A stretch of 64,000 nucleotides of DNA, taken from assembly GCA_002633025.1 (NCBI GenBank), contig NMRB01001339.1:93855-157854 (forward strand), read 5' to 3'. Below, one piece after another: positions 1-11,399 of this stretch (position 1 is the first letter of the stretch; each line of letters starts with the position of its first letter). Source of the DNA: Notospermus geniculatus. Taxonomy: Eukaryota > Nemertea > Pilidiophora > Heteronemertea > Lineidae. The position numbers and the translations under genes are program-made. A model generated the notes under the pieces. The model searched no databases, was not told where the DNA came from, and saw only the letters and a list, made by a program, of their open reading frames with translations.

Positions 1-639
1 TGGCCAATCAGAGCTCTCTCTGAGCTATTACCTCGCCTCCAGGAACTGAGCTCAGAGCATTGAACGAAGTACACGAAATACGTAGTGTATGTAACCGAAT
101 ACACCTAGGCTCGAGGTGAATCAACAGAGCAAACATGGCGGCTTCAGAACTTCGATATGTCGCTTGGAGTCAGAAATTTGCGGAAAATACAATGTTTCGT
201 CGCTAGCTTCACATCAGAAGGATACTATTCATGTGTTTGTATCAGGGAAGGACTTGTTTGTGTCAACTATGACCGGGAAAGGGATGTCATTCATGTTTTA
301 CACGGCTTCAACTGCGTCGAAGTTCAGATGTCAGTGGACTACTACTTTTCTGATTGGCTCTTCTTTCTATCGATGTTCGTCGCGATTTAACAAACAATTA
401 TTGTTTTTTGACGAATTATGCTGTAAAATGAATGATTTTGATATCAAGTAATAAAGAACACAGGTATGCTTAACGTTGAATATGTTTTTTTGGTGAAATA
501 TTTTGCTCTGGATTATTTTTAATGACAGCAGTGGGGCTGAGCATGATAAACAGCACAATCTGCTGGGAGTGGAATTCAGTAGGGAAAATGTCAAGGGTGA
601 AGAGAGCGTAGTCGGAGGGCGAAGTGACCGTAGGCCTTG

Positions 640-770
640 ATATGTCAAGATGGTCCACAGCGGACTGCAATTCATTCTCGTAGTTGAAGTCGGAGTCGGA
701 AAGCTGCGCATCCTCTCTAATATCGACCCCAATCGGGGTCTTCCTCAGGCACTTTCTAGTAGAGACACCA
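640..770. repeat. Fragments of two dispersed families: GACTCCGACT foldback end and GACCCC hairpin motif
   Basis: Bases 650-705 match the right arm of the foldback elements at 20267-20674 and 46291-46688 (tag CGGACTGCAATTCATTCTCG). Bases 724-770 match, on the minus strand, the hairpin motif shared with 13171-13405, 31693-31788, 54724-54880, 55598-55755 and 58390-58440. The rest of 1-885 contains short ORFs without recognisable domains and nothing I can name. Confidence 0.6.
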
Positions 771-885
771 AAAGTGAAGGCAAGAATGCATATTCAATGT
801 GATTATACTATGAAACTTGATTGCATTGTATTGCACTTGATTTTTCCATTTGGGCCGAAGCCAAAGCATCATAATAATGGTCCTG

Positions 886-1152
886 CACTCTTAGCCGAAA
901 AGGTTCTTTGGTGCCACACCAGGAGAACCCTCTGATTTAAGAACCCTCGGCTTGTTTAAGAACCTTTAGAGGTTCCAGATAGAACCTTTCCCTCAGAAAA
1001 GGGTTCTAACTGGAACCTTTATGGGTTCTTTGGCGACAGAAAGGTTCTATATGGAACCCTTTCGGGTTCTTTACAGAAGGTTCTATTTAGAACCTTGGGG
1101 TTCCTCTGGTGTGGCACAAAGAACCCCTAAAGAACCTTTTTGGCTAAGAGTG
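886..1152. mobile_element. 267-bp palindromic MITE with CACTCTTAGCC ends
   Basis: The left end CACTCTTAGCCGAAAAGGTT is answered by the inverted sequence ending at 1152. A second inverted pair (GGTGCCACACCAGG against CCTCTGGTGTGGCAC) lies just inside. The interior repeats variants of AGAACCTTT and GGTTCTAT, so much of the element can fold on itself. It has no coding capacity. Only the first four bases of an 8-bp target duplication match (TGGT), so the superfamily is not settled. Confidence 0.8.
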
Positions 1153-1179
1153 TGGTAAGTCCGCAAGAACGGATCGCAA

Positions 1180-1250
1180 GCTACAAATGTTCCTCACTTG
1201 GATGGAGTTTTCACTTGTCCTTGCAAACGCACAAAGTACAAGGCACCATA
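1180..1250 (-). repeat. 3' fragment of tRNA-derived SINE
   Basis: The reverse complement matches the tail shared by the SINEs at 12415-12895, 24960-25197 and 44722-44940, including GTGCCTTGT, GCAAGGACAAGTGAAAAC-like sequence and CCATCCAAGTGAGGAACAT. The tRNA-like head is missing. Confidence 0.65.
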
Positions 1251-1252
1251 GA

Positions 1253-1675
1253 CTGGTACACGTCATGTAGGCCTACCTGGTCCTACATGTAACTACATGT
1301 ATTTGGGCTTTTGCATATGTTAGGACCGGAGAAAAAAATGGGGAGGCAAACCATGTGTCCATGTACCATTATCTCCGTGGTGTCATGGCACTTTGATTCG
1401 CACCAAACCACCGATCAATATTCAGATTGATTCACGACACGATCATGCAGGCGCCAAGGATTTCGAGAATGCGAACACCGAAGAGACACTACTGATTCAT
1501 GCATGATGCAGTGTCAATGATAACATAACATTATCACTGTAAAAAATCATCCGTTTTATGGGTACGGAGCCGTGGGTTACATGTAGTTTGGGTTTGGGTT
1601 TATAGTCTGATATCAACAACGGTAGAGGTGTCATCCGACTTTACACCTTAATCCCAGTCTATCCTGAAACGTTTC
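1253..1675. other. No recognisable feature
   Basis: There is no convincing ORF, splice pair or inverted repeat. Several TACATGTA-type words occur. Confidence 0.5.
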
Positions 1676-1678
1676 AGT

Positions 1679-2500
1679 AGGTATCTTGCAGCTAAGCGAC
1701 GTAACGGACGAAAATTACTTATGCGGCGACGTATAGTACGATATTCTCCAACGAAATGTCTCCATACTACAGTCTTACACTATTAATGCCCCTACCGCCA
1801 ATCTACCCCACGCTTGGAGAATGATTTTCGTCACCACGCCTTCGGCATAATGTAATAAGGTCTGTCAGTCTATTGGCCAAGATCTAATTCATGCACGTCA
1901 CATGTTTTGTGACCATTGTCAGCGTATGTAGATTGTATTCATGTGTTTGCTGCATCATCAAAACGCCTGAGAGAAGAGTAATACGGCCAATGACACAGCC
2001 TGAAAAAGACGCCATCAGAAATGCCTGGCACATTCACCGGAATAATTACCATCGCGTCCTTGCGCATGTCCGAGGAGACTTGCCTGCCCAGATATTGCAA
2101 GATACTTATGATGGCCGCACTGATGAAGCACTTCGTCGCAGAATAAGAGATTTTGTGCGGAGGGAATTAATTGAGCAGAATTTTGAAACTTCCTGATATT
2201 GCAACTTTTGTTTCATGAGTATCGATTTTTGCCAAGCTACATATGCCGATCCAAAACAAACATCATTTCTTAATTCGTCACACGGGGGTGCGCAAAGCAT
2301 GACGGTTGATGCCTGTCGACAAGACTATTTGCCTTCCCTATGTAATAATGGGGTCTCAAACGAATGGTTTCGCCCACCTTGTTGGTCATTACAGGAGCGA
2401 TCGCCTGGACAGCCAATCGTGTGGGAAAGGGGCGGGTAATTTATTATAAGTCACCGTTTCGTCCGTTACGTCCGTTCCGTCGGTTAGCTGCAAGATACCT
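1679..2500. mobile_element. 822-bp inverted-repeat DNA transposon carrying a small ORF
   Basis: The ends are inverted copies: AGGTATCTTGCAGCTAA at 1679 and TTAGCTGCAAGATACCT ending at 2500. Inside each end lie ACGGACG-type repeats (two in the right arm, one in the left), a sub-terminal arrangement often bound by transposases. The element is flanked by the 3-bp direct repeat AGT (1676-1678 and 2501-2503), a length usual for PIF/Harbinger elements. It encodes no recognisable DDE transposase, so it is either a non-autonomous derivative or an element with a single accessory ORF. Confidence 0.7.
1990..2196 (+). CDS. Short ORF inside the inverted-repeat element, 68 codons from the internal Met
   Basis: The reading frame is open from 1891, but protein-like composition begins at the ATG at 1990. 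The 68 residues are helix-prone and charged, rich in Arg, Asp and Glu, with a C-terminal stretch of alternating acidic and arginine residues (DEALRRRIRDFVRREL). No zinc-binding or DDE residues are visible. Its position between two good terminal inverted repeats suggests an accessory DNA-binding protein or captured host sequence, which is inference. A splice acceptor (TTGTCAG near 1921) could make it a terminal exon instead. I do not recognise the family. Confidence 0.3.
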   Translation: MTQPEKDAIRNAWHIHRNNYHRVLAHVRGDLPAQILQDTYDGRTDEALRRRIRDFVRRELIEQNFETS

Positions 2501-2514
2501 AGTAGAACTCAGAT

Positions 2515-2690
2515 GAGCTGCTCTTCAGCGCTACAATCTGAGCATTTCCGACCGATACCCATTTATACACCTGGGTGGAGAGAGGCCAGTGAGGCAAAGA
2601 GACTTGCCCAAAGTCTCACGCCCAGTGCGATTCGAACCCGGGACCCTCTGGCCGCTAGTCGGAGGCCCGAACCACTACACCGCCGTAGGT
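2515..2690 (-). mobile_element. tRNA-derived SINE, type 2
   Basis: Read on the minus strand from 2686, the head contains an A-box-like GGCGGTGTAGTGGTT and a B-box GGTTCGAATC about 40 bases later, then a tRNA-unrelated body with CAAGTCTCTTTGCCTC. Spacing and boxes are those of an RNA polymerase III internal promoter. The T-stem is followed directly by the SINE body, so this is not a functional tRNA gene. The body differs from the other SINE type in the window. Confidence 0.75.
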
Positions 2691-2963
2691 ACACATACAA
2701 CATGAGAACACTAAACTCATTCCGAGTTGTACGGTTCCGTATGTTGGGTACTGCGGGCCCACAGGAAATGGGCTTAAAAGTGGACAAGGAATTTACCCAT
2801 TGCCATGGATACGGTGTAGGCCTACCTATTTCTTTTTTTAAAGTGATGAGAGCTACATCTCCGGTATTTTGCAGTCGTGTGGTATAGCAAGCAATTCAGC
2901 CTATTACGCAGAATCAGGAATTTTGTCTCGTGGTACGACACCTGATTTGTCGACCATGAATTC

Positions 2964-2976
2964 NNNNNNNNNNNNN
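2964..2976. other. Assembly gap next to a C homopolymer
   Basis: Thirteen N are followed by thirteen C (2977-2989). The gap was probably caused by the homopolymer; its true length is unknown. Confidence 0.99.
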
Positions 2977-2989
2977 CCCCCCCCCCCCC

Positions 2990-4650
2990 AACCTTTTGGA
3001 AATTATCATTGCGTTATCGTAACACTGAAACCAGCTCCGACTCAAAATCACAGCGGATACAACGCCAAACTTTCGCATTCATTTACCGTACATACATGTA
3101 TAGCCATTTTTGGTAGCACGTTTCGTGGCTATTTGACGTAGAGTTCAAATTTTGTCTTATAATGTAGCCTACATGTATCTTGGTGTACAGCAAATTTCGG
3201 CCCCATCGGACGTCAAATATGGTCGCCAAGCAGCCATCTTGGAAAATGGACTTTGACCCAAAAAGATTTGATTATATCAGTACATTGCACCTTCACCATT
3301 CGGTTTGCTGTGCTTAGTAGCGTGTAATTCACATAACGATCGTGGTATACTAGTAAACGGAACCACAACCTAGTATACCACAACAGCGAACGATGAAGGC
3401 CAACTTACTGAGGGATACACTTTATGTGTATGTCTCTCACTGCCTGAATTTTGGCTTTACGTAATAGGCACGAGCTTCAACTTTTTTTCTGGTGAAGGGG
3501 TACATGAACCTGTCAACTTGATGATTTGAATTCCATTTCTGAGGATAACAGAGCGATTTTCAGGACAATTTGTGCTCCATGTCCAAATGTACGTCAGCCT
3601 ATTCAAATGTACACAGATGACCCTGCGCTCACATCGTTCGTGGGGTTCTCATAATTCAGTCCTTTTGTATAATAAGACTAGTCGGAATTCAACAAAATTT
3701 AGAGTGAACGTGCAGAAGGGTCTCTCCTATCATATGGAAGAGTCAAAATGCAAATCTGTTGAGGTTTAAAGGGATATTGTGCACATTTACATGTATAAAA
3801 TGCTAAATTTGTAAGTTGAACCTTTATGGTTGATTCCTTTATGATACTAGTAAACGGATAGCTGACCATGGCCCATATAGCTTCTGCCTCTGTCTCTGCT
3901 GTTTAACTGATCGCACTGCAAATCTTCTGCAAATTGTGTGCGAACCCATTAACATTGTTCTTGGTCACACGGGAGCAGATTCGGATGGTGAAAAAAACGA
4001 GCCTGACAAATTTCAGTGGATGCTGAAAGGATACAGTCCGCCCGATCTGCGTGCATCCTGTTAGGAAATATCAGATGGTGGTCTGGCCTAGTGCCATCCT
4101 GAATTCACCATTAGAAGATACGGTTATAGTTATTTTTGTAGTTATGAGCTTACATACACGAAGCATTGTTTATAGATAAAGTATCTTTTGAATGTACAGT
4201 CTTAATCAAAAGTAAAGGCCACCCGAAGAAAGTGGGTGCCATTTTGTTTCATGCAGGTTATTGGAAACCTCGTGGACACCGTTTAAGACCAAAAATAGGG
4301 GGCTATATTGGAGGTGAATGAGATTACTTGAAATAAACTTTTGAAGTACCTATGTATCCATTATGTGTGATTTTTTTCCACTACACTGTACCTATTCAGT
4401 TATAACGACACTGCATTAAATGTTCGTAGATGAACGGACCGCCATTTTCACCACGACTGAGTTAATCCTAATGATATTCATTTTTCGGGTCGGGGATTAT
4501 TTTAAGTGTGATCATACTTTGCACCAAGTGAGATTGATTACTACAGACACCAAACTTGACGCTAGGTGGCGATATGTGCAATGACGTCAATCATATCGCC
4601 ACTAGTGACGGTGGTAGGTTTCCATCTTGAAAAGTAGTGCGCGCGCGGAA
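2990..4650. other. No gene recognised; one small hairpin
   Basis: The only local structure I see is the imperfect hairpin at 3341-3382, with arms GTGGTATACTAG and CTAGTATACCAC. ORFs are short and lack protein-like composition. Confidence 0.5.
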
Positions 4651-4652
4651 GG

Positions 4653-4690
4653 AACAGAAGAAATTCTTCTGATGAAGAAATTCTTCTGTT
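4653..4690. repeat. Tandemly doubled dyad GAAGAAATTCTTC
   Basis: The palindrome GAAGAAATTCTTC occurs twice, separated by TGAT. The 38 bases can therefore form two small hairpins or one larger one. Confidence 0.85.
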
Positions 4691-4693
4691 TGT

Positions 4694-4969
4694 GAAGCGG
4701 TCACCCCATCACTCGTTTTCTACGCTTATAGATCGTTGAAGACAGGTGTATAAAGGTATAGAGTGATACAAGCAACGGTTGAGTAGATGTAAAGTAATAA
4801 TAAAGTTATTCTGTTTCATTTTCGACAAGATAAATACTGTTTTCTGCAAATAATACCATTTTGAAAAAGAAGTTCTCATCACGTGATAGACTAGCCCTCC
4901 GACGATGACGTCAGGATTTCAAGATGGCGATTTAGTTTCGATGGCAGTGTTAAAATTTTCGTCCAATTA
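4694..4969 (+). repeat. Dispersed repeat, copy 1 of 2
   Basis: It aligns in the same orientation with 8345-8624, with only scattered differences. Shared landmarks are AAAGTTATTCTGTTTCATTT, TTTTCGACAAGATAAATA and GATGGCAGTGTTAAAAT. No terminal inverted repeat or ORF is visible. Confidence 0.85.
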
Positions 4970-5390
4970 TCAAAAAATTTCAACGCTGTCGTGGAGTATG
5001 TACAGACACATGATGAAAAAAAAGGCGGTCCACTGATCTGCGAATGTTAATGAACTGTCGCTATAACTGACTAGGTACAGTATCTTATTAAGTACCCTGA
5101 ATTACATCGATTTGTACACTACATGTACATGTACATGTATATGTAACAAAGGAGCGATAAAAAATTTATCATAAAAATTTCAAACTTTTGTCAAAATGTG
5201 TTTCATTTTCAAGATGTCCAAATCCTTTAATCATGCAGATGAAGCGAAAAATACATGTATCAGTCAAATAATTATACTTTGAAATACTCGAAAACTATGG
5301 ATGGACATATACTTCTGATTAAGGGTGTACATACACTCCGATAGAATAGCACTTGTGGTTATTATGTTGTGGAGTTGATGTGAGGGGGAA

Positions 5391-5531
5391 ATGTTTATGG
5401 GGAGGCCAATTGGACGGAAACTACTGACTGAAGGACGGACAGAAGTAGCATTTCATAGATTCGCCGCATTCGCAATATCGCTGTTAGTTTACATGAGCGG
5501 ATTAAATGCGATGCCTATGTACCTGACACAG
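5391..5531 (+). CDS. Candidate N-terminal exon with signal-anchor-like segment
   Basis: An ATG at 5391 opens 47 codons ending in CAG followed by GTTAGT, a good 5' splice site, so the exon would end at 5531 in phase 0. The residues comprise a basic N-region of about 20 residues, then a hydrophobic run (FAAFAISLLVYMSGLNA) suited to a signal peptide or signal anchor. No downstream exon could be paired with it. The upstream sequence has no clear acceptor, so it would be a first exon. Chance remains possible; the splice donor and hydrophobic segment are the only support. Confidence 0.27.
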
Positions 5532-5822
5532 GTTAGTACTTTACCTGCACCGTTTTTTTCATGTACATGTACATGTACATATGTATAAGTACGTGTAACC
5601 GCTTTTGTAACTATGCATGTGTATAGTACATGTATTTGCCAGACTGAGCTTACTTGCCCCCAAGCGCGTTCCTACCAAAATGATATTTACCGTACAATTT
5701 CCACCGGCAAGTGTTCAGAAGATCACGAGTTACGAATTGTACATGTATATTTTCAAAACTTTAGCTTTGCACCCTAAATGACAACAAATTTACGTCATTG
5801 GGTGCAAATAAAGAGAAAAAAG

Positions 5823-6088
5823 CAGTGGCGGATCTAAGGGGGGGGCGTGCCCGGCGCACGCCCCCCCCCCCCGTTCAGCCGCCGAGCAGCAAAAATTTTC
5901 GAAGCCATATAATCAGACCCCTAATTTTCAGTAAAATGAAAGTTCAATTTGGCCTGCCCAGGTGCCAGGAAATCGCGTTTCCGGCACTTTTACCCCCAAA
6001 ATTTCGTAGCTTCGCGCCTTCGGCGCTCAGGGAATGGGGTTTGCCCATCCCACGCCCCCCCGTTCGGCAACTCCTGGATCCGCCACTG
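5823..6088. mobile_element. hAT-like non-autonomous element, CAGTGGCGGATC ends
   Basis: It begins CAGTGGCGGATCTAAGG and ends with the inverted GGATCCGCCACTG. These ends are typical of hAT-superfamily elements. The interior holds C- and G-runs plus CGCGCCTTCGGCGC. There is no transposase ORF. The flanks are A-rich and an 8-bp duplication is not clear. Confidence 0.75.
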
Positions 6089-6159
6089 AAAAGGGAAACG
6101 TTAAGCTGGTGGCGGCGTATTGAATTGTCTTTTTCCGTCGCAGTGCACCGACAAAATGG

Positions 6160-6646
6160 TGAGGTTTCGCAAACCTGACGGAACACGAAGTACATGTACC
6201 AAATACGAAATTCTTTACTCCATGATCTCATGTTTAGGAGATGGTTGGTACAACACAATGTCCCTGCTGCCAGTGCGTCATTTGTCATATTATAGATCGA
6301 TTGCACGCCGTTTCCGATCTTTTTCGATCACCGTTGTCAACGCCAACAATGATTCCCGATCTCCGTTCGGGCATTGTTGTGCGTCATTGGAGAACGAAGT
6401 TTCGCGCATGCGCTCGGGCTGGGTCCGAAAGCTACGTCTCAGCTACGTAGTGGAAACGAAAGATAATTTTCAAAGTTTAAATAATATACACGGCAACTCT
6501 ATCGGCCTTGCATCATACGCTAAAAGACGCTCTTGCAGCTGGCGATATTGTGGTACCGCCATCTCCATAAATGCATTAGGTCATTGAAATGAACTCCAAT
6601 TTCGTATTGCGTACTTCGTCTTTCGTTAGGTTTGCGAAAAGTCACT
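6160..6646. mobile_element. Palindromic family M1, copy with internal insertion
   Basis: It starts GAGGTTTCGCAAACCTGACG and ends with the inverted TTAGGTTTGCGAAAAGTCACT. The right half carries M1 landmarks (CTCTATCGGCCTTGCATCAT, GCTAAAAGACGCTCTTGCAG). Bases around 6300-6440 are not part of other M1 copies and look like a later insertion. Confidence 0.75.
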
Positions 6647-6778
6647 AATATAAAAGCCTGTCGTTAGATGGCGCGTCGGGCTACACTGTACCGAAAAAAA
6701 TATTGAAGTCCTGTGAAATGACAGTATAGTACAGTGTATCAACAGTAGCCCGCTAATGTTCCTGTTAAAGCCTCACAG

Positions 6779-6907
6779 TATTGAATTTTACGACATTTTC
6801 AAAGTGTTAGGACTGTGCAGACAGAGGTCTCACAGCCTCGTGAAGGTCCCCAAAATGCTTGCCTGATATGTATTTCAAAGAATCAAAACCTAGTTTTCAC
6901 CACACAA
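6779..6907 (+). repeat. Dispersed repeat shared with 35742-35878
   Basis: Shared words include GAAGGTCCCCAAAATGCTTG, TTGAATTTTACGA and CAAAGAATCAA. There is no ORF. Bases 7140-7197 just beyond resemble the end of the CACTGTTAGAAAT elements (38169, 44194, 45087). Confidence 0.7.
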
Positions 6908-7526
6908 TGAAAAAAACTGCAGGCAGAGTTCTAATGCATTCAGATAGAGTTTTTATAGTACATTTTACACTACACTAACGTCGGAGGACGTAAGCAATTT
7001 CTGAATTCAATACAATGTGGCTTTAAAATTATTATAGAAACTACCTTTAAAATACAGAAGCTCCGTCACTTTACAAAAGTACTTGTAGTTTACAGAAATA
7101 TTTGTTTGGCTAGAGATTTTTTGAGTATTTATGAATTACAGCACAATTCTGTAAAATATTTTCTGTAAAATATTCTGTTTTTTTCTGACAGTGTAGGTCT
7201 GCCACCGCCTTCAGAATAAAATCCGACAGGCTATACGTCGGTCAGAGCACTTGGAATGGACTTCTATTTCTAACATTAGCGAGAGTAGACAGTACCCCCT
7301 ACCACCTCCAGGAGTGTGTACTCTATCGTGTCAAAGCCAACAGCGGGTGATAACCGCGTGCTGCGCTAATCCGATAACTAGTGAAAGTTGTGAAAAGTAA
7401 TTAGATTAAACCTAATCAAATTCAATTTGTGAAGTCTCTCTGTGTGTCTACACCTCATTGTTTTATTTCTGTTGAACGAAGAGGCTGACTATAGCAAGAC
7501 AGTTCGTGTCTCTGGGGCTCGATAAT

Positions 7527-7611
7527 GAGGTTTCGCAAATAGGGAGGTTTCGCAAATCTGACGAAATACGAAGTACGAAATACGAAATTGGACTTCATTT
7601 TATTACGTAAG
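7527..7611. mobile_element. Family M1, truncated end pair
   Basis: Two successive GAGGTTTCGCAAAT starts (7527 and 7545) suggest one M1 end inserted next to another. The sequence continues CTGACGAAATACGAAGTACG, then breaks off near 7611. A B-box-like GGTTCGAATTCC at 7694 hints at a SINE fragment between this piece and the next M1 copy. Confidence 0.65.
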
Positions 7612-7961
7612 TATTATTATTACGTAAGTCGAAGGCCTACGTCTATGACACACATAAATCATAGAGTGGTGTATTGCAAATCAGAAGGTCGACGGTTCGA
7701 ATTCCATCTAAATGATTATAATTTTTTTCTTTGAGCAGTGTAAGAGGTATCCGAAGATGTTGACAGCTCTGTTGCCCGAAGACAAATAAGGTGGCGCCCT
7801 CCTGGCCTCGTTGGGTCTATCATGTTCTGAGCCTTCGTCTGAGGTGTTTGCAGGGCGTTTGCAATTCTCTTGCTCGTCGCATGGGGCTTTTTGTTCATGC
7901 AGTTCAGCTTTAGCTCTAAAGTTCACTTTAAGCTTTCGTATTTTGCCCTGCAAACAATAGA

Positions 7962-8343
7962 GAGGTTTCGCAAATCTACGAAACACGAAGTACGAAATAC
8001 GAAATTGGACTTCATTTCCATGACGTAATGTATTTCAGGAGATGGTTGGTACCACAGATATCGCCTGCTGCAAGAGCGTCTTTTAGCGTATGACGTAAGA
8101 CTAATCGTGTTGTGGTCTATATTAAACTTTGAAATTTATTTTTCTTTTCAACCTCGTAGCGCTACGAAGTGGAAATTTAAAAATTCAAGATGCACCATAA
8201 CTCTCTCTGTCTCACATGACATGCTAAAAGACGCACTGGCAGCAGGGACATCTGTGGTAGCAACCATCTCCAGAAATACGTCAGGTCCCGGAAATGAAGT
8301 TGGATTTCGTATTTCGTACTTCGTGTTTCGCCAGATTTGCGAA
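7962..8343. mobile_element. Palindromic family M1, full-length copy
   Basis: The left arm GAGGTTTCGCAAATCTACG and right arm CGCCAGATTTGCG are inverted. Inside lie the paired boxes ACGAAGTACGAAATACGAAA and TTTCGTATTTCGTACTTCGT, then ATGACGTAATGTATTTC, GGAGATGGTTGGTACCAC and CTAAAAGACGCACTGGCAGC. This is the commonest family in the window, about 385 bp and largely self-complementary, with no coding sequence. Confidence 0.85.
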
Positions 8344-8344
8344 T

Positions 8345-8624
8345 AAAGCGGTTACCCATCACGTCGTTTTCTACGCTAATATTGATCTATTGTAGATAGG
8401 TGTACAAAGGTATACATCGGTAGAGTAAATATATAAAGTAATAATAAAGTTATTCTGTTTCATTTTCGACAAGATAAATATTGTTTTCTGCAAATAATAA
8501 CATTTTGAAAAAGAAATTCGCGTCACTTGAAAGACCAACAAGATAGCGGCCCCACCGACGATGACGTCAAGATTTTCAAGATGGCGATCTAGCGTCGATG
8601 GCAGTGTTAAAATTTCGTCCAATT
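8345..8624 (+). repeat. Dispersed repeat, copy 2 of 2
   Basis: This is the partner of 4694-4969. It starts immediately after an M1 copy, so the junction may mark an M1 insertion into or beside it. Confidence 0.85.
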
Positions 8625-8639
8625 GCGACTAGATCGCTT

Positions 8640-10280
8640 GCGATATCGCCGCTAGCGCTGCTGGCTTTACAATCGAGATTTTACGTTAGCTTTCATCCTG
8701 AATCCGTTGTCATTGATCTTCTGCCCATAAAAAGACAGGTGTAACTTAATCACAAAACATTTAACGCGTCATAGTTGATTCTTGTAATGGCACGTTTTGT
8801 TGGGGTTTGAGAGGTGTTTGCAGAGCTATAACAAATAATGCCAGTGCAACTATCTTTTGAATAATTTAGTGATATTACGGTCTGAACCTCGGTATTACCA
8901 TGCAATGACTTTTTGTGACATTGACGGATTTCAGTTACCGGTGAAGCATGATTCACCCCAACTTCAACATGGCAAAGTGCCAGGCCTGTGCAACAGACAC
9001 CATAAAGTGAACGCAAACCCCAGTACATGCATCTTGGCTACCAAGGGTTGTGACATCGCTCCGCCCTCCGACTACGCTCGCACAAACCCTTGGCATCTTT
9101 CGCAGTCGTCACCTGTATTTCACAGGCTGTTCTGTTACCACCCCACCGTCCAAATATGCATTTGGTACTTCCACATTTAGTCTGTTTATTTCAAATAGAT
9201 ATGTCATTGTATAGTGTTTATTGACTTTCTTATCATTACGGAATTGCTACTTATCCTTATTTTTAACGATTAACTGGAATAAATCCCCTATACCAGGAAA
9301 TCCCCCGTACGACTGATCGATGGAAGAGCTAATGAAATTCACGGCTTGGCAAGTACCTACCCGGTACACGTGGGCTGACAATATTAGCGCCGACTGGTAC
9401 AATTCACTTGCTGCTTCCCATTTTTGTACACACGAGTACATTGTTTCCATCAATAAAAGTATTCCTTGCCTGTCGTTGCAGCGGATTCAAGCTTTGAATC
9501 CGGAAAATTAGGCCTTGAAATCGCGAAACGCTCGCTGTCATTCTGTAGCATTCGCCATGTTGTTTTCTGTTACCTCGCTCCCAGTTGCTACGCAAGTAGA
9601 TTGTCCTACTGAAGAGTTCAGTTGGTATCATGCCAAAACCTGAAGGCGAGGTTAACGGGCAAATCTCAGGCGGGCTCTGATTGGCACATTGATTTCCCGA
9701 TGTGGGTCAATACAGAAATTCATGCGAAAGCTTCCAGGGGTAGTGGCGTAGTCTTTATGACGTAGCCAATACACGTGGAGTTCCAGGATGCAGTACATGT
9801 ATTTACCAGTTGACTGACTGAGCACAACCTTGGATTTGCTATAGGCTCATGGAAAGTAAACCAATTTACCCTAACATCATTATTAGGTAACTGCGACATG
9901 GATTATTTACCACTGACATGTGCACATTTCCAAGCTTGGCACTCTGCCCATGTTGAAGTTGGGCCTTGACTGTCCTTTACAGAAAAGGGTCTGGAGCTCT
10001 AAACCACTGGACTCAATAGGGAGCACCGGTCACGCAGGCCACACGAGAATATACGCGTTGGTTTGAACTGACAGTACACAGATGCCACCTATTATTCATG
10101 ACGATTCAAGGTGTGATTGGCCGTGCTTGGTGAACCGTATCTCTCGAACAATGAGCCTCTGTAGGTGTCACGTCTGCTCCATAAGTGATCACGTGGCTAC
10201 TTGGCGCTCCCCATTGGGATATCTTGGTGTCTTCTTTCTTCTGGAAAGATGCTCCATCCATTGCTGTGAACAGTTTTGGG
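8640..10280. other. No recognisable feature
   Basis: The ORFs here (for example 8857-9180 +, 9404-9631 -) lack domain patterns and plausible splice sites. Two runs around 8930-9000 and 9940-9960 share a CATGTTGAAGTTGGG-type word in opposite orientation. Confidence 0.45.
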
Positions 10281-10282
10281 AT

Positions 10283-10396
10283 CAGGGGCCTGTTTCAAAA
10301 AGTGACTTAAAGCTAATGTTACCTTTAACCAAATGGAGAATGCATTGAAATTGATGGTACCATTAGCTTAAAGTCACTTTATGAAATAGGCCCCTG
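10283..10396. mobile_element. 114-bp foldback, CAGGGGCCTGTTTCA ends
   Basis: CAGGGGCCTGTTTCA and the inverted TGAAATAGGCCCCTG enclose AAGTGACTTAAAGCTAATG, which is itself answered by CATTAGCTTAAAGTCACTT. The whole element is one long hairpin of hAT-like style. It has no coding capacity. Confidence 0.85.
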
Positions 10397-11198
10397 GTTG
10401 ATCAGATCAAATCGACATTTCCAAAAGCAGGCACGTGCATTTTGATGACCAGCTAATGGGATGATAGAATTTTTTAGCGTCCTTACGTGCGACTCTAAAA
10501 CGAGAATCCAAATAATTATCCGAGAATTACGACCCCGGTTGATCCTGATACCAGAAGGATAAAACGCACCGTGAACATCTTATAAAGAAAATAGAACCAT
10601 TATCAGAAGATCATTTCCGAGCTCTGAGCTGCAAAAAATATCTCGCTTGAAATCTCTTCCCTTCGGCCAGAAAAAGTGGAGTTTTTCAGTATGTATTGTC
10701 ATCCACCTCATGTCCTTCTGTTTACACGATATAACTAAAGCTGTTTTTCAAGAGCTTTTAAAATGATCTGCATTTTTCCCATAAAAGCGCCATTTTTTCG
10801 TGCTCTCATCGTTAATATAGCCAACATAGGCCTACATGTACATGTGCATGTATATGTGACGTGGTCTCGGGAAATCGTCGGATGTCGCGTTTGAGGAAAG
10901 CGTCAATGGCCTTGGTGAACCCGCACATTTCAATAGCTGAAATATACTACGTTACAGGTAAACAGTAGCAGATCAATGCACATGCAATCTGACAGCCCTT
11001 GTTGATCATTCAGCGACATCCGACGGGTTTTCCTCGGCACACATATTTGCTGATATCATGGCGAGATTGATATACATGTACAAGTTTGATAATACGAAAT
11101 AAGTCGGAACCTGGTGAAGGTAGAAGCCTAAATCCTTCACCTATACCTACATGTAGGTTATCGAGCATGACCATTCAGATTACACAATGGGAGAGGCC

Positions 11199-11358
11199 AA
11201 GGTCAAGGTCAAGGTCAAAAAGTTATAAAAAGGCAAATCTGCGCAGAATGTCAGGAGAAAATAGTTAGATGCCTGTATTAACCATCTCCTTTTGGTTTAA
11301 TCAAGAGTGCCTGTTCCAATTAGGCAATACATCTCAAGGTCAGAGGTCAAGGTCACTG
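11199..11358 (+). promoter_or_regulatory. Cluster of AGGTCA nuclear-receptor-like half-sites
   Basis: Three abutting AGGTCA half-sites occur at 11200-11217. A second set (AAGGTCAGAGGTCAAGGTCA) lies around 11336-11355. TCAAGGTCA is the monomeric site of SF-1/ERR-type receptors. No promoter or gene is apparent next to it, so the regulatory role is unproven; it may be a simple hexamer repeat. Confidence 0.35.
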
Positions 11359-11399
11359 TCTCAAGACCGGAAACCATTGACATCGCTCCGATGTCCTTT

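Noticed and set aside
5798-6178. 126-codon proline- and arginine-rich ORF
   Set aside because: It spans the hAT-like element with C- and G-runs; the composition reflects the repeat.
8857-9180. 107-codon ORF in an otherwise unassigned region
   Set aside because: Overlapping ORFs on both strands, no recognised motif and no splice support.
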